Of a DNA stretch of 64,000 nucleotides, positions 49,993 through 60,514 are shown piece by piece. Position 1 is the stretch's first letter. Every line of letters begins with the position of its first letter. Source of the DNA: an uncultured Clostridia bacterium (GTDB taxonomy: Bacteria; Bacillota; Clostridia; TANB77; CAG-508); contig CAKOYU010000002.1 in assembly GCA_934130975.1 (NCBI GenBank), positions 124,001-188,000 of the forward strand, in the 5' to 3' direction. The notes beneath the pieces were generated by a model. That model was not told the DNA's origin and searched no databases. It saw only the letters and a program-made list of their open reading frames with translations. The position numbers and the translations under genes were made by a program.

Positions 49993-50448
49993 ATGATATC
50001 AAAAGCATTAGAAGAATATTTAAAAACAATGTATGTACTCCAAAAGCAAAATGGTAACATAAGAGTAACAGATATTGCTAATAAAATGAATTGTTCAAAA
50101 CCAAGTGTAAACAAAGCATTGAACAATCTAAAAGAAGAAAAATTAGTAAAATACGAAACTTATGGAACAATAGAATTAACAGAAGATGGAGAAAGTCTTG
50201 CACAAAAAATATTAGAAGCATATGATATTGTTTATTTATTTTTAAAAGACGTACTAAATTTAGATGAAGAATCAGCAAAAAAGGAAGCAGAAAAAATAAA
50301 ACTTACAATAACAGATGAAACCATAAATAAATTAGCAAAATATGTGCATAATGTTTTAGGGTTAAGAGAACTAAATTGTAATTATGATATAAATCAAGAA
50401 AAATGTAGATGTTGTGTAAAAAGAACATCCAAAACAAGAAAGGAATAG
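49993..50448 (+). CDS. DtxR/MntR-type metal-dependent regulator
   Basis: The 151-residue protein starts MISKALEEYLKTMYVLQKQN, as DtxR/MntR proteins do. The winged helix follows: IRVTDIANKMNCSKPSVNKA as the recognition helix region and LVKYETYGTIELTEDGE as the wing. The C-terminal part has the dimerisation helices and a Cys-rich end (NQEKCRCCVKR) that could hold iron or a cluster. It is the first gene before sufC, five bases apart, so it probably senses iron and controls the suf operon, a role played by IscR or SufR elsewhere. RBS is AAAGGAGA. Confidence 0.85.
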   Translation: MISKALEEYLKTMYVLQKQNGNIRVTDIANKMNCSKPSVNKALNNLKEEKLVKYETYGTIELTEDGESLAQKILEAYDIVYLFLKDVLNLDEESAKKEAEKIKLTITDETINKLAKYVHNVLGLRELNCNYDINQEKCRCCVKRTSKTRKE

Positions 50449-50452
50449 TAAG

Positions 50453-51190
50453 ATGAGTGACAAATTATTAGAAATAAAAGATTTACATGTTAATGCAGGA
50501 GAAAAAGAAATTTTAAAAGGATTAAACTTAAATATAAAAAAAGGTGAAGTTCATGTAATAATGGGACCAAATGGTGCTGGAAAATCAACACTTGCAAATG
50601 TTATTTTAAATAATCCACAATACACAAAAATAAATGGTTCAGTAGAATTTGAAGGTGAAAATATAAATGATTTAAGTACAGACCAAATTGCTAAAAAAGG
50701 AATTTTCATGTCATTCCAATTGCCAGAAGAAATACCTGGAATTTCAACAATGAATTTCTTAAAATATGCAAAAAATAAAGTAACAGAAAAACCTGTTAAA
50801 ATATTTGAATTTAAAGATACTGTAAAAAAATATTCAGAAGAATTGAGTATGAATCCAAAATTAATTGAAAGAAATTTAAATGTTGGTTTCTCTGGAGGAG
50901 AAAAAAAGAAAAATGAAATTTTACAAATGCTCGTATTAAATCCAAAGCTTGCAATATTAGATGAAACAGATTCAGGACTTGATGTTGATGCTATAAAAAT
51001 AGTTTCTAAAGGTATTGAAATGTTTAAAAATGATGAAAATGGAGTATTAATTATTACTCATAATACAAGAATATTAAATCATTTAAAAGTTGATTATGTA
51101 CATGTTTTAGTAAATGGACAAATTGTAAAAACTTCAACAGCTGAATTAGCTGAAGAGATTGAAGAAACAGGATATGCACAATATAAATAA
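50453..51190 (+). CDS. sufC: Fe-S cluster assembly ATPase SufC
   Basis: SufC is the ABC-type ATPase of the SufBCD scaffold. The 245-residue protein has Walker A GPNGAGKSTL near residue 40, the Q-loop, the modified signature NVGFSGGEKKKNEIL, Walker B LAILDETDSGLD and the switch His in LIITHNTR. It starts five bases after the regulator gene. A 420-base insert with hairpins and a small minus-strand gene separates it from sufB. Confidence 0.96.
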   Translation: MSDKLLEIKDLHVNAGEKEILKGLNLNIKKGEVHVIMGPNGAGKSTLANVILNNPQYTKINGSVEFEGENINDLSTDQIAKKGIFMSFQLPEEIPGISTMNFLKYAKNKVTEKPVKIFEFKDTVKKYSEELSMNPKLIERNLNVGFSGGEKKKNEILQMLVLNPKLAILDETDSGLDVDAIKIVSKGIEMFKNDENGVLIITHNTRILNHLKVDYVHVLVNGQIVKTSTAELAEEIEETGYAQYK

Positions 51191-51291
51191 GAACAAATAA
51201 GAAAAATTGAAAAATTTTCTTTAATTTGTTTTCGCCCGATTTGAGTTTTCGACTAAAAGGAGAAAATCTCAAAGGGCTAGCGATTGTAGCT

Positions 51292-51356
51292 TTTTATATA
51301 ATAGGAAAGTATCACTTTCCTGTTATATAAAAGACCTGATATCATTGGATATCAGG
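51292..51356 (+). terminator. Two stacked hairpins after sufC
   Basis: TTTTATATAATAGGAAAGT pairs with ACTTTCCTGTTATATAAAA around an ATC loop (51292-51332). Next, CCTGATATC (51335-51343) pairs with GATATCAGG (51348-51356); on the minus strand this is followed by TCTTTTATAT and would terminate the small gene at 51366-51533. A looser hairpin (GCCCGATTTGAG / CTCAAAGGGC) lies upstream at 51232-51277. Confidence 0.6.
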
Positions 51357-51365
51357 GAGTGAGGA

Positions 51366-51533
51366 TTAATATTCATCAATGGCATCTAGAAATTTATCAA
51401 TAGCTGAAATCAATAAAATTAAAGACAATGCTATGACAACTTCTGAACTTGAATAAATATCTAATAGTATAAATGATACAAACAACCGGATAAATCCTTT
51501 GGCTATTAAGGTAAAAAAGTACTTTCTATCCAT
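51366..51533 (-). CDS. Small membrane protein, 55 aa
   Basis: On the minus strand an ATG at 51533 follows GGAGG by six bases, and 55 codons follow. The product begins MDRKYFFTLIAKGFIRLFVS and contains two hydrophobic segments (LFVSFILLDIY and VVIALSLILLISAI), ending in acidic residues. It lies between sufC and sufB on the opposite strand. No family is recognised. Confidence 0.6.
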   Translation of the reverse strand: MDRKYFFTLIAKGFIRLFVSFILLDIYSSSEVVIALSLILLISAIDKFLDAIDEY

Positions 51534-51608
51534 AAAAATCCTCCTAAAATATTATTTTATAAATAAATTATATCATATTTGGTGAGAAAAAACAAGAAAG
51601 GGAAAGAT

Positions 51609-53006
51609 ATGAAGACTAAAGTAGAAGATATAAATAGAAATATATATGACATAAAAAATCAAGATGACTATGAATTCAAAATGCAAAAAGGTCTAAGTAG
51701 AGAAATAGTAGAAGAAATATCAAAAAGAAAAAATGAACCAGACTGGATGTTAGAAATAAGACTAAAAGCATTAGAAATGTACAAAAAATTAGAACTTCCA
51801 ACATGGGGACCAGATTTATCAGAACTAAAAATGGACGAAATTGCAACATATGTAAAACCTAAAACAAATTTAAATAATTCGTGGGAAGATGTGCCAGAAG
51901 AAATAAAAGACACATTTGATAAATTAGGAATACCAGAAGCAGAAAAAACATCATTAGCAGGAGTTGGAGCTCAATATGATTCAGAAGTAGTATATCATAG
52001 CATGAAGGAAGACTTAATAAAACAAGGAGTAATCTATACAGATATGGAATCAGCTGTAAGAGATTATCCAGAAATAGTAAAAGAACATTTTATGAAATGT
52101 GTTCCAATAAGTGATCATAAATTTGTTGCATTACATGCAGCAGTATGGTCAGGAGGTTCATTTGTATATGTGCCAAAGGGAGTAAAATTAGATATTCCTT
52201 TACAATCATATTTCAGATTAAATTCACCAGAATCAGGACAATTTGAACATACATTAATAATAGTAGATGAAGGTGCAAGTTTACATTTTATAGAAGGATG
52301 TTCTGCTCCTAAATATAATAAAGTAAATTTACATGCAGGATGTGTTGAATTATATGTAAAAGATGATGCATATTTAAGATATTCAACAATAGAAAACTGG
52401 TCAAAAAATATGATGAACCTAAATACTAAAAAAGCAATTGTAGGAAAAAATGCACAAATAGATTGGATAACAGGTTCATTTGGATCAAAAGTATCTATGT
52501 TATATCCAATGAGCATATTAAATGGAGAAAATGCAAAAACTGAATATACAGGAATAACATTTGCTGGTGGAGGACAAAACCTTGATACTGGATTTAAAGT
52601 AATCCATAATGCACAAAATACATCATCTGTAGTAAATTCAAAATCAATTTCCAAAGATGGTGGAGCATGTACTTATAGAGCATTGGTAAGAATAAACGAA
52701 AATGCTAAGAATTCAAAATGTAGTGTAAGTTGTGAATCACTTATGTTAGATGATATTTCAAGATCTGATACAATACCAGTAAATGATATTAGAACAGATG
52801 AAGTAGAATTTTCACATGAGGCAAAAATCGGAAAAATTAGTGATAAAGCAATATTCTATTTAATGTCAAGAGGACTATCAGAAGAAGATGCAAAGGCAAT
52901 GATTGTAAGAGGATTTGCATATCCAATTTCAAAAGAATTACCAGTAGAATATGCAGTTGAAATGAATAATTTAATAAATCTAGAGTTAGAGGGGGCAATT
53001 GGATAA
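51609..53006 (+). CDS. sufB: Fe-S cluster assembly protein SufB
   Basis: SufB is the core scaffold subunit of SufBCD. The 465-residue protein from ATG 51609 (GGGAAAG upstream) shows the family segments VPEEIKDTFDKLGIPEAEK, FVYVPKGVKLDIPLQSYFRL, HFIEGCSAPKY, the SVVNSKSISKDGG stretch, CSVSCESLMLDD and the C-terminal FYLMSRGLSEEDAKAMIVRG. A longer reading from 51579 has no good ribosome site. It overlaps sufD by one base. Confidence 0.95.
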   Translation: MKTKVEDINRNIYDIKNQDDYEFKMQKGLSREIVEEISKRKNEPDWMLEIRLKALEMYKKLELPTWGPDLSELKMDEIATYVKPKTNLNNSWEDVPEEIKDTFDKLGIPEAEKTSLAGVGAQYDSEVVYHSMKEDLIKQGVIYTDMESAVRDYPEIVKEHFMKCVPISDHKFVALHAAVWSGGSFVYVPKGVKLDIPLQSYFRLNSPESGQFEHTLIIVDEGASLHFIEGCSAPKYNKVNLHAGCVELYVKDDAYLRYSTIENWSKNMMNLNTKKAIVGKNAQIDWITGSFGSKVSMLYPMSILNGENAKTEYTGITFAGGGQNLDTGFKVIHNAQNTSSVVNSKSISKDGGACTYRALVRINENAKNSKCSVSCESLMLDDISRSDTIPVNDIRTDEVEFSHEAKIGKISDKAIFYLMSRGLSEEDAKAMIVRGFAYPISKELPVEYAVEMNNLINLELEGAIG

Positions 53007-54052
53007 TGGAAAAATTAAAAGTAAATGATACACCAGTTAGAACAGCAAGAAACTTCAAAATAAATAACATAGAAGTCGAACTTGATTTGCCAGAAAAGAT
53101 TGCTGAATTTAAAAATGTAGAGATTATTAATGATAAAAGTACTATCGATAGTGAAGTTTCAAACTTACCTTTAACATATGGAAATGGTAAGATTTTAGAA
53201 GAATTAAATTATGAAACTGCAAATAGCAAAATAAGAATACAAACAAGCAACAAAAAAGAAGATATTAGAATAAGATATAACTTTGATGATAATAATTTAA
53301 ACTTAATAAATCAAATAGAAATAATTGCAAATGGTGATACAAATGTAATTATTGAATATAAATCTCAAACATCTCAAAAATGTTTGCACAACGGAATTAT
53401 TAGAACAATTGCAAATGAAAATGCAAAACTTAATGTAACAATTGTAAATTTATTAAATGAAAATTCTGATAATTTTGAAGCAATAGAAAATAGATTAGAA
53501 AAAAATTCAAAAGTAAATTATACAATTATTGATATTGGTGGAAAAACTAGCGTTTCTAATTATTATTCAAATATAATTGGAGAAAACGCAGACAATGATT
53601 TAAAATCAATCTATTTAGGAATTGGTGAGCAAAGGAAAGATATCAATTATATTGCAGAATTAAGGGGGACAAAAACTAATATAGATATAGATGTTCAAGG
53701 AGCTTTAAAGGATTCTGCTAAGAAGAATTTTAAAGGAACTATTGATTTCAAAAAGGGTTCTAAAAAAGCAAAGGGAAATGAAAATGAATATTGCATGCTT
53801 TTATCAGATAAAGCAAAATCTATTGCATTACCAATGCTTTTATGTACTGAAGAGGATGTAGAAGGTAATCATTCAACTGCTTCTGGTAAAGTTGATGAAA
53901 AACAATTGTTTTATATTATGGCTAGAGGTATTAGCTATAAAGAGGCAGTTAAATTAATTGTTAAATCTAAGTTTAATAAGATTATTGAAAGAACTTCTGA
54001 TGAAGAATTAAAAAATGAGATTCTAAGTGAGATTGATAAGAGGTTAGATTAA
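53006..54052 (+). CDS. sufD: Fe-S cluster assembly protein SufD
   Basis: SufD is the SufB paralogue in the scaffold complex. The 348-residue protein is divergent in its N-terminal half but has the family end: FKGTIDFKKGSKKAKGNENE, the MLLSDKAKSIALPMLLC segment and GNHSTASGKVDEKQLFYIMA followed by RGISYKEAVKLIV. It starts at the last base of sufB. A bidirectional terminator follows, shared with the convergent small gene at 54074. Confidence 0.9.
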   Translation: MEKLKVNDTPVRTARNFKINNIEVELDLPEKIAEFKNVEIINDKSTIDSEVSNLPLTYGNGKILEELNYETANSKIRIQTSNKKEDIRIRYNFDDNNLNLINQIEIIANGDTNVIIEYKSQTSQKCLHNGIIRTIANENAKLNVTIVNLLNENSDNFEAIENRLEKNSKVNYTIIDIGGKTSVSNYYSNIIGENADNDLKSIYLGIGEQRKDINYIAELRGTKTNIDIDVQGALKDSAKKNFKGTIDFKKGSKKAKGNENEYCMLLSDKAKSIALPMLLCTEEDVEGNHSTASGKVDEKQLFYIMARGISYKEAVKLIVKSKFNKIIERTSDEELKNEILSEIDKRLD

Positions 54053-54075
54053 AAAAACCTCCAGAGGAGGTTTTT
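54053..54075 (+). terminator. Bidirectional terminator after sufD
   Basis: AAAACCTCC and GGAGGTTTTT pair over a 3-base loop; A-run on the left and T-run on the right serve sufD and the convergent gene. Confidence 0.8.
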
Positions 54076-54286
54076 AATATCGGAATGGCCTAAGCAGATT
54101 GTAATTATAAATTATAATTTCATCAAAATAGACATCAAACCGAACAGCACAAGCATTAATTAGCTGATAAATCTGGTCATAAGATACAACTTTTTCTCCC
54201 AAAAGTATTTCAGCCATAAATGGTGTGTTTTTTTGAAGGTTTAGTCCTGATACAAAGTAGTGAAATTTTTTCTTTTTAGAAAACAT
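54074..54286 (-). CDS. Hypothetical small protein, 70 aa
   Basis: On the minus strand the ATG at 54286 follows AAGGAGG by six bases. The product begins MFSKKKKFHYFVSGLNLQKN and is soluble, with a plausible alpha/beta pattern (EKVVSYDQIYQLINACAVRF as a helix, then DVYFDEIIIYNYN as a strand). Unrecognised. It is inserted between sufD and sufS against the direction of the operon, so sufS may need its own promoter. Confidence 0.65.
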   Translation of the reverse strand: MFSKKKKFHYFVSGLNLQKNTPFMAEILLGEKVVSYDQIYQLINACAVRFDVYFDEIIIYNYNLLRPFRY

Positions 54287-54392
54287 AAAAAACCTCCTTA
54301 TAAGGTGACAAGTATATAAACTATACTCTAAATGAATAAGTTAAATAAATTATATTACATATATAACAAAAAATCAAGAAAAGGTGATATAA

Positions 54393-55607
<1,215 letters not shown>

Positions 55608-55629
55608 CGAAAAAAAGTTCGATAAAATA

Positions 55630-55658
55630 TTGACAATTACTACCAGTGATGATATAAT
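55630..55658 (+). promoter_or_regulatory. Consensus promoter of the 55807 small gene
   Basis: TTGACA (55630-55635) and TATAAT (55653-55658), both exact consensus, with a 17-base spacer. Confidence 0.8.
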
Positions 55659-55694
55659 TCGTGTAGTGTGTTTGAATAAAGGAGTACCGAATTC

Positions 55695-55761
55695 TGGCAT
55701 AAGTGCATAGATTGGCGAGCACAACTATGTTTTATGCTTGTTAATCTATGCATTTATGCCA
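55695..55761 (+). promoter_or_regulatory. Long leader hairpin before the 55807 gene
   Basis: TGGCATAAGTGCATAGATT (55695-55713) pairs over all 19 positions (one G-U) with AATCTATGCATTTATGCCA (55743-55761). The loop is 29 bases. It ends 45 bases before the start codon and has no T-run, so it is not a terminator. Confidence 0.75.
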
Positions 55762-55806
55762 ATTATGGCTAAAATGTAAATTACAAAAGAAGGAGGTGTC
55801 TCTACT

Positions 55807-55986
55807 ATGGAGTTAATAGAGCATCTATTAATGAAATTAGTTTCTTTTGGAGGAATAGGATTTTTGATACATATTTGTTCAAGAAACAAGTACATATTCA
55901 AATATAGTTCTGAAAAAAGAAAAATAGAGATTTATCCAGGCGAGGACAAATCTCTAAACAAAACACACATGGATAAAGAGGTTTAA
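55807..55986 (+). CDS. Small protein with one membrane segment, 59 aa; possible type I toxin
   Basis: The ATG at 55807 follows GAAGGAGGTG. The 59 residues begin MELIEHLLMKLVSFGGIGFL, a hydrophobic helix, then a basic stretch (CSRNKYIFKYSSEKRKIEIY) and a charged tail. It has its own consensus promoter, a long leader hairpin and a terminator overlapping its stop codon, so it is an independent unit inside the suf region. Size and layout resemble TxpA (59 residues), the toxin of a Bacillus type I system. A minus-strand promoter at 56010-56038 points at its 3' end. The role is inferred from architecture only. Confidence 0.55.
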   Translation: MELIEHLLMKLVSFGGIGFLIHICSRNKYIFKYSSEKRKIEIYPGEDKSLNKTHMDKEV

Positions 55987-56002
55987 CCTCTTTATCTTTT
56001 TA
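55972..56002 (+). terminator. Terminator overlapping the end of the 55807 gene
   Basis: GATAAAGAGGTT (55972-55983) pairs with AACCTCTTTATC (55985-55996) across a single-base turn plus flanking bases, followed by TTTTTA. The stop codon lies in the loop. Confidence 0.85.
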
Positions 56003-56009
56003 TAAATAT

Positions 56010-56038
56010 ATATTAACACATCAAAAAAAATATGTCAA
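56010..56038 (-). promoter_or_regulatory. Candidate antisense promoter
   Basis: On the minus strand TTGACA (56038-56033) and TAATAT (56015-56010) are 17 bases apart. RNA from here would start near 56003 and be antisense to the 55807 gene's 3' half. AT-richness raises the chance of a random match. Confidence 0.45.
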
Positions 56039-56055
56039 GAAAGAAAGGTAAAAAG

Positions 56056-56523
56056 ATGGAAGATTTAACAGATGTATATAATGACTTGATAATGGAACAC
56101 AGCATGAATTCATATAACAAGAAAAAGCTAGAAAAAGCAGACTATTCAGAAATAGGACACAATCCAAATTGTGGAGACGAAATAACATTAGAATTAAAAT
56201 TAGATGGAAATAAAATAGAAGATATGGCATTTACAGGACATGGATGTGCAATATCACAAGCTTCAACATCAATAATGATAGATACATTAAGAGGCAAAAC
56301 AATAGAAGAAGCAAAAAAAATTATAAAAACATTTATAGAAATGATAAAAAGAGAAACAACAAATGAGGAAGAATTAAAAAAATTAGAAGATGCTATAGCA
56401 TTCAAAAATGTATCAAATATGCCAGCAAGAGTAAAATGTGCACTTTTAGCATGGCACACAATAGAAGATATGCTAAACAAAAATGACGAAAATGGAAAAG
56501 GAACAATAAATTGTTGTTATTAA
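56056..56523 (+). CDS. sufU: Fe-S cluster scaffold/sulfur acceptor SufU
   Basis: SufU accepts sulfur from SufS in Firmicutes. From ATG 56056 the protein is 155 residues. Its zinc ligands are visible: Cys in GHNPNCGDEITLEL, Cys in FTGHGCAISQASTSIM and Cys in MPARVKCALLAWHTIEDML. The 18-21 residue insertion typical of SufU over IscU is present around FIEMIKRETTNEEELKKLED. An earlier ATG at 56032 overlaps the antisense promoter and has no ribosome site. Confidence 0.94.
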   Translation: MEDLTDVYNDLIMEHSMNSYNKKKLEKADYSEIGHNPNCGDEITLELKLDGNKIEDMAFTGHGCAISQASTSIMIDTLRGKTIEEAKKIIKTFIEMIKRETTNEEELKKLEDAIAFKNVSNMPARVKCALLAWHTIEDMLNKNDENGKGTINCCY

Positions 56524-56550
56524 TTAAAATATAAAGAAAAGGTATAAAAA

Positions 56551-57599
<1,049 letters not shown>

Positions 57600-57606
<7 letters not shown>

Positions 57607-58352
57607 ACCAATTTTCAAGAACAGAATTAGTAATAGGCAAAGCAGGAGTAGAAAAATTAAACAATGCAAAAGTAGCAATATTTGGTTTAGGTGGAGTAGG
57701 TTCATTCGTTCTAGAAGGACTTGTTAGAGCTGGAATCGGAAACTTTGTACTAATAGATGATGATAAAATTTGTTTAACAAATTTAAATAGACAAATATTA
57801 GCAACAAGAAAAACAGTTGGACAAGCTAAAGTAGAAGTAGCAAAACAAAGAATTTTAGACATAAATCCAAATGCAAATGTAGAAATCCATCAAGAATTCT
57901 TTATGCCAGAAACAGAAGGGATACTTGATAATTCTATAGACTATATAGTAGATTGTATAGATACAGTAACAGCTAAAATAGAATTAGTAGTTAGAGCAGA
58001 AAAGTTAAATATTCCAATAATATCTTGTATGGGAACAGGGAATAAATTAGATCCAACAAGATTTGAAGTAACAGATATTTACAAGACAAGTATTTGTCCA
58101 CTTGCTAAAGTAATGAGAAAAGAATTACGCAATAGAGGAATTAAAAAATTAAAAGTAGTATATTCAAAAGAAGAACCAGTAAAATTAAATGAAACAGAGG
58201 AGAGTAGTTGCAAACATAATTGTATATGTCCACCAGGAACAAAAAGAAAATGTACTATTCGAAATCAAGTGCCAGGAAGCATTTCATTTGTGCCATCTGT
58301 TGCAGGTTTAATAATTGCTGGAGAAGTAGTAAAAGCAATATTAAATGATTAG
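57600..58352 (+). CDS. tcdA: tRNA threonylcarbamoyladenosine dehydratase TcdA
   Basis: TcdA cyclises t6A37 in tRNA to ct6A. The 250-residue E1-like (ThiF/HesA) protein shows NAKVAIFGLGGVGSFVLEGL as the nucleotide-binding loop, then LTNLNRQILATRKTVGQAK, DCIDTVTAK and a zinc-type Cys cluster region CKHNCICPPGTKRKC. The last segment ends SFVPSVAGLIIAGEVVKAIL. It needs a desulfurase partner (CsdA/SufS-like) in E. coli, consistent with this neighbourhood. Confidence 0.88.
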
Positions 58353-58361
58353 GGTGTAATA

Positions 58362-58613
58362 ATGAGAAGAGCATATAAAGAAATAAATAAAGAAGAAACA
58401 GAAACTACAATAAATGTGTTATATGATGAAGAATTAATAGTGATATATACAAATAAAATAGGATTGCAAAAGCAGTTAAAAAAAGTTTTAGGAAAGCCAA
58501 AAAGAGAAGATGTTAGAGGAAATTCAATAATAGGAAGCTGTTGGGAACTTCCATTTAGCGAAAAAACTAAAATATCTCAAATGATGTTAAAAGCCAATAT
58601 TTTTGAATTATAA
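58362..58613 (+). CDS. Hypothetical protein, 83 aa
   Basis: Unrecognised basic protein. It starts MRRAYKEINKEETETTINVL and includes EELIVIYTNKIGLQKQLKKV and SIIGSCWELPFSEKTKISQM. The pattern is alpha/beta and soluble. It follows tcdA by nine bases with a weak GGTG site and is the last gene of the suf-mnmA-tcdA series. Confidence 0.65.
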   Translation: MRRAYKEINKEETETTINVLYDEELIVIYTNKIGLQKQLKKVLGKPKREDVRGNSIIGSCWELPFSEKTKISQMMLKANIFEL

Positions 58614-58667
58614 TTTCAATAAATATTCAATAAAAGTTCTATATAATAAATATATGGAGATGGTAGA

Positions 58668-59351
58668 ATGAAAGTATTAATAATAGAAGATGAATATAGC
58701 TTAGCAGATGCAATATCAGAAACATTAAATAAAGAAGGATTTTCTGTAAAAGTTGAAACAGATGGAGAAAAAGGAGAAGATGAAGCAATAGCAAATGTAT
58801 ATGATATTATTCTGTTAGACGTAATGTTACCACATAAAGATGGATTTTCAATATTAAAAGAATTAAGAAGAGAGAAAATAGAAACACCTGTTATAATGCT
58901 AACTGCGAAATCAGAAATATATGACAAACTAAATGGGCTTGAAAATGGGGCTGATGACTATATTACAAAGCCATTCCATATGAAAGAATTAGTTGCAAGG
59001 ATAAAAGTAATACTGAAAAGAAATTCTGATTTAGATGATACAGATAATATGAAATTTGGAGACTTAACATTAGATTTAAAAACTGGAAAGATGAAAGCAA
59101 ATCAAAATGAAATTGCAATAAATGGTAAAGAATTGGAATTGTTAGAATCATTATTATTAAATAAAAACCAAATTATGAGTAGAGAAATTTTAGCTAATAA
59201 AATTTGGGGATATGATAGTGATGCTGAATATAACAATGTTGAAGTATATGTTTCTTTTTTAAGGAAAAAACTAAAGATATTACAATCAAATGTAATGATT
59301 AAAGCTGTTAGAGGTATTGGCTACAAATTGGATGGTAAGGTTGAAAAATAA
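58668..59351 (+). CDS. OmpR-family response regulator
   Basis: The 227-residue regulator has a receiver domain with the acidic pair in IIEDEYSLAD, phospho-acceptor Asp51 in DIILLDVMLPHKDG, MLTAKSE and the KPFHMKELVARI lysine. A winged-helix OmpR/PhoB DNA-binding domain follows, with NKIWGYDSDAEYNNVEVYVS and FLRKKLKI. A histidine kinase gene follows after 46 bases. The ABC exporter 2 kb downstream is a likely target by analogy with BceRS-like systems. Confidence 0.93.
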   Translation: MKVLIIEDEYSLADAISETLNKEGFSVKVETDGEKGEDEAIANVYDIILLDVMLPHKDGFSILKELRREKIETPVIMLTAKSEIYDKLNGLENGADDYITKPFHMKELVARIKVILKRNSDLDDTDNMKFGDLTLDLKTGKMKANQNEIAINGKELELLESLLLNKNQIMSREILANKIWGYDSDAEYNNVEVYVSFLRKKLKILQSNVMIKAVRGIGYKLDGKVEK

Positions 59352-59397
59352 TTACAATTTTGCCGATTTTGTACCTTAAGAAAGGAATGAAATAAAA

Positions 59398-60411
59398 ATG
59401 ATTGAAAAATTAAGGTCAAAAATATTTACTTTAATGATGTTATCATTATCAATTATAGTTATTGGTGTTATTATTCTATTTGGAACTTTAAATTGCAATA
59501 ATGCAATACATTCAGCAAGAGAAAATATAAATAGAATGACAAGGATGAGGGATAAGCCAGACTTCCAACAGTCAACTATGAAACCAGAAATTCAAGAATA
59601 TATAAATAGTGAAAATGAAAAAGTAAATACACATATAAGAAATGTAATTATATTTTCTTGTATTGCTTCAGGGGTGGCATTGATTGCTATATATGTTGTT
59701 TCAAAAAATGTAGCCAAGATTATTGTAAAACCAGTTGAAGATACTTTAGAAAAGCAAAAACAATTTATTTCTGATGCATCACATGAATTAAAAACTCCAC
59801 TTGCTGTAATAGAGGCAAATGCTGATGTACTTGAAAATGAAGTTGGAGATAATAAATGGCTTACATATATTCAGAATGAAACAGATAGCATGGACAAACT
59901 TATAAATGAATTATTGCTACTTGCTAAAATGGAAAATGTGGATGATATAAAAAGCTATGAAATATTTGATGTGTCAAATCAAATAGAAATGAGTGCATCT
60001 GTTTTTGAAAGTATGGCATATGAAAAGAAAGTGAAAATAAACACTAATATACAAAAAGATATAAAATTAAATGGGAATAAGCAAGATATTGAGCATATTG
60101 TATCAACATTGTTAGATAATGCGATAAAGCATTCTGAAGAAGGCAAAGATGTTAATGTTGGAGTGGCAAAAGAAAAAAATAATATTGTATTACATATAAA
60201 AAATTATGGAGAACCAATTCCAGAAAATCAAAAAGATAAAATTTTTGAAAGATTTTATAGAGTGGATAAAGCAAGAAATAGAAATGAAAAAAGATATGGT
60301 TTAGGTTTAGCTATAGCTAAATCTACAGTTTTAAAATATAAGGGTAAAATAGAGGTTGAATGTAAAGAAGGAGTTACCTGTTTTAAAGTTATTATACCTA
60401 TAAGAGATTAA
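59398..60411 (+). CDS. Sensor histidine kinase
   Basis: The 337-residue kinase has two membrane helices (about residues 11-30 and 82-101) around a short ~50-residue external loop. The dimerisation/phosphorylation helix carries His129 in SDASHELKTPLAVIEANADV, and the ATPase domain has the N box HIVSTLLDNAIKHS, the F/G1 region ERFYRVDKARNRNEKRYGLG and a final GVTCFKVIIP strand. The small sensing loop suggests intramembrane or partner-mediated sensing. A terminator follows. Confidence 0.93.
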   Translation: MIEKLRSKIFTLMMLSLSIIVIGVIILFGTLNCNNAIHSARENINRMTRMRDKPDFQQSTMKPEIQEYINSENEKVNTHIRNVIIFSCIASGVALIAIYVVSKNVAKIIVKPVEDTLEKQKQFISDASHELKTPLAVIEANADVLENEVGDNKWLTYIQNETDSMDKLINELLLLAKMENVDDIKSYEIFDVSNQIEMSASVFESMAYEKKVKINTNIQKDIKLNGNKQDIEHIVSTLLDNAIKHSEEGKDVNVGVAKEKNNIVLHIKNYGEPIPENQKDKIFERFYRVDKARNRNEKRYGLGLAIAKSTVLKYKGKIEVECKEGVTCFKVIIPIRD

Positions 60412-60437
60412 GAGGAACCTAGCAAGGTTCCTCTTTG
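60411..60437 (+). terminator. Terminator after the histidine kinase gene
   Basis: AGAGGAACCT and AGGTTCCTCT pair over a short loop, followed by TTG; the A of the stop codon is in the stem base. Confidence 0.75.
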
Positions 60438-60514
60438 AGGTCATAGAAGTTCTGTGATATAATCCAAAATTGTTGGATGATTAGAATAAGAAATATCATT
60501 GCAAATATCAGCTT

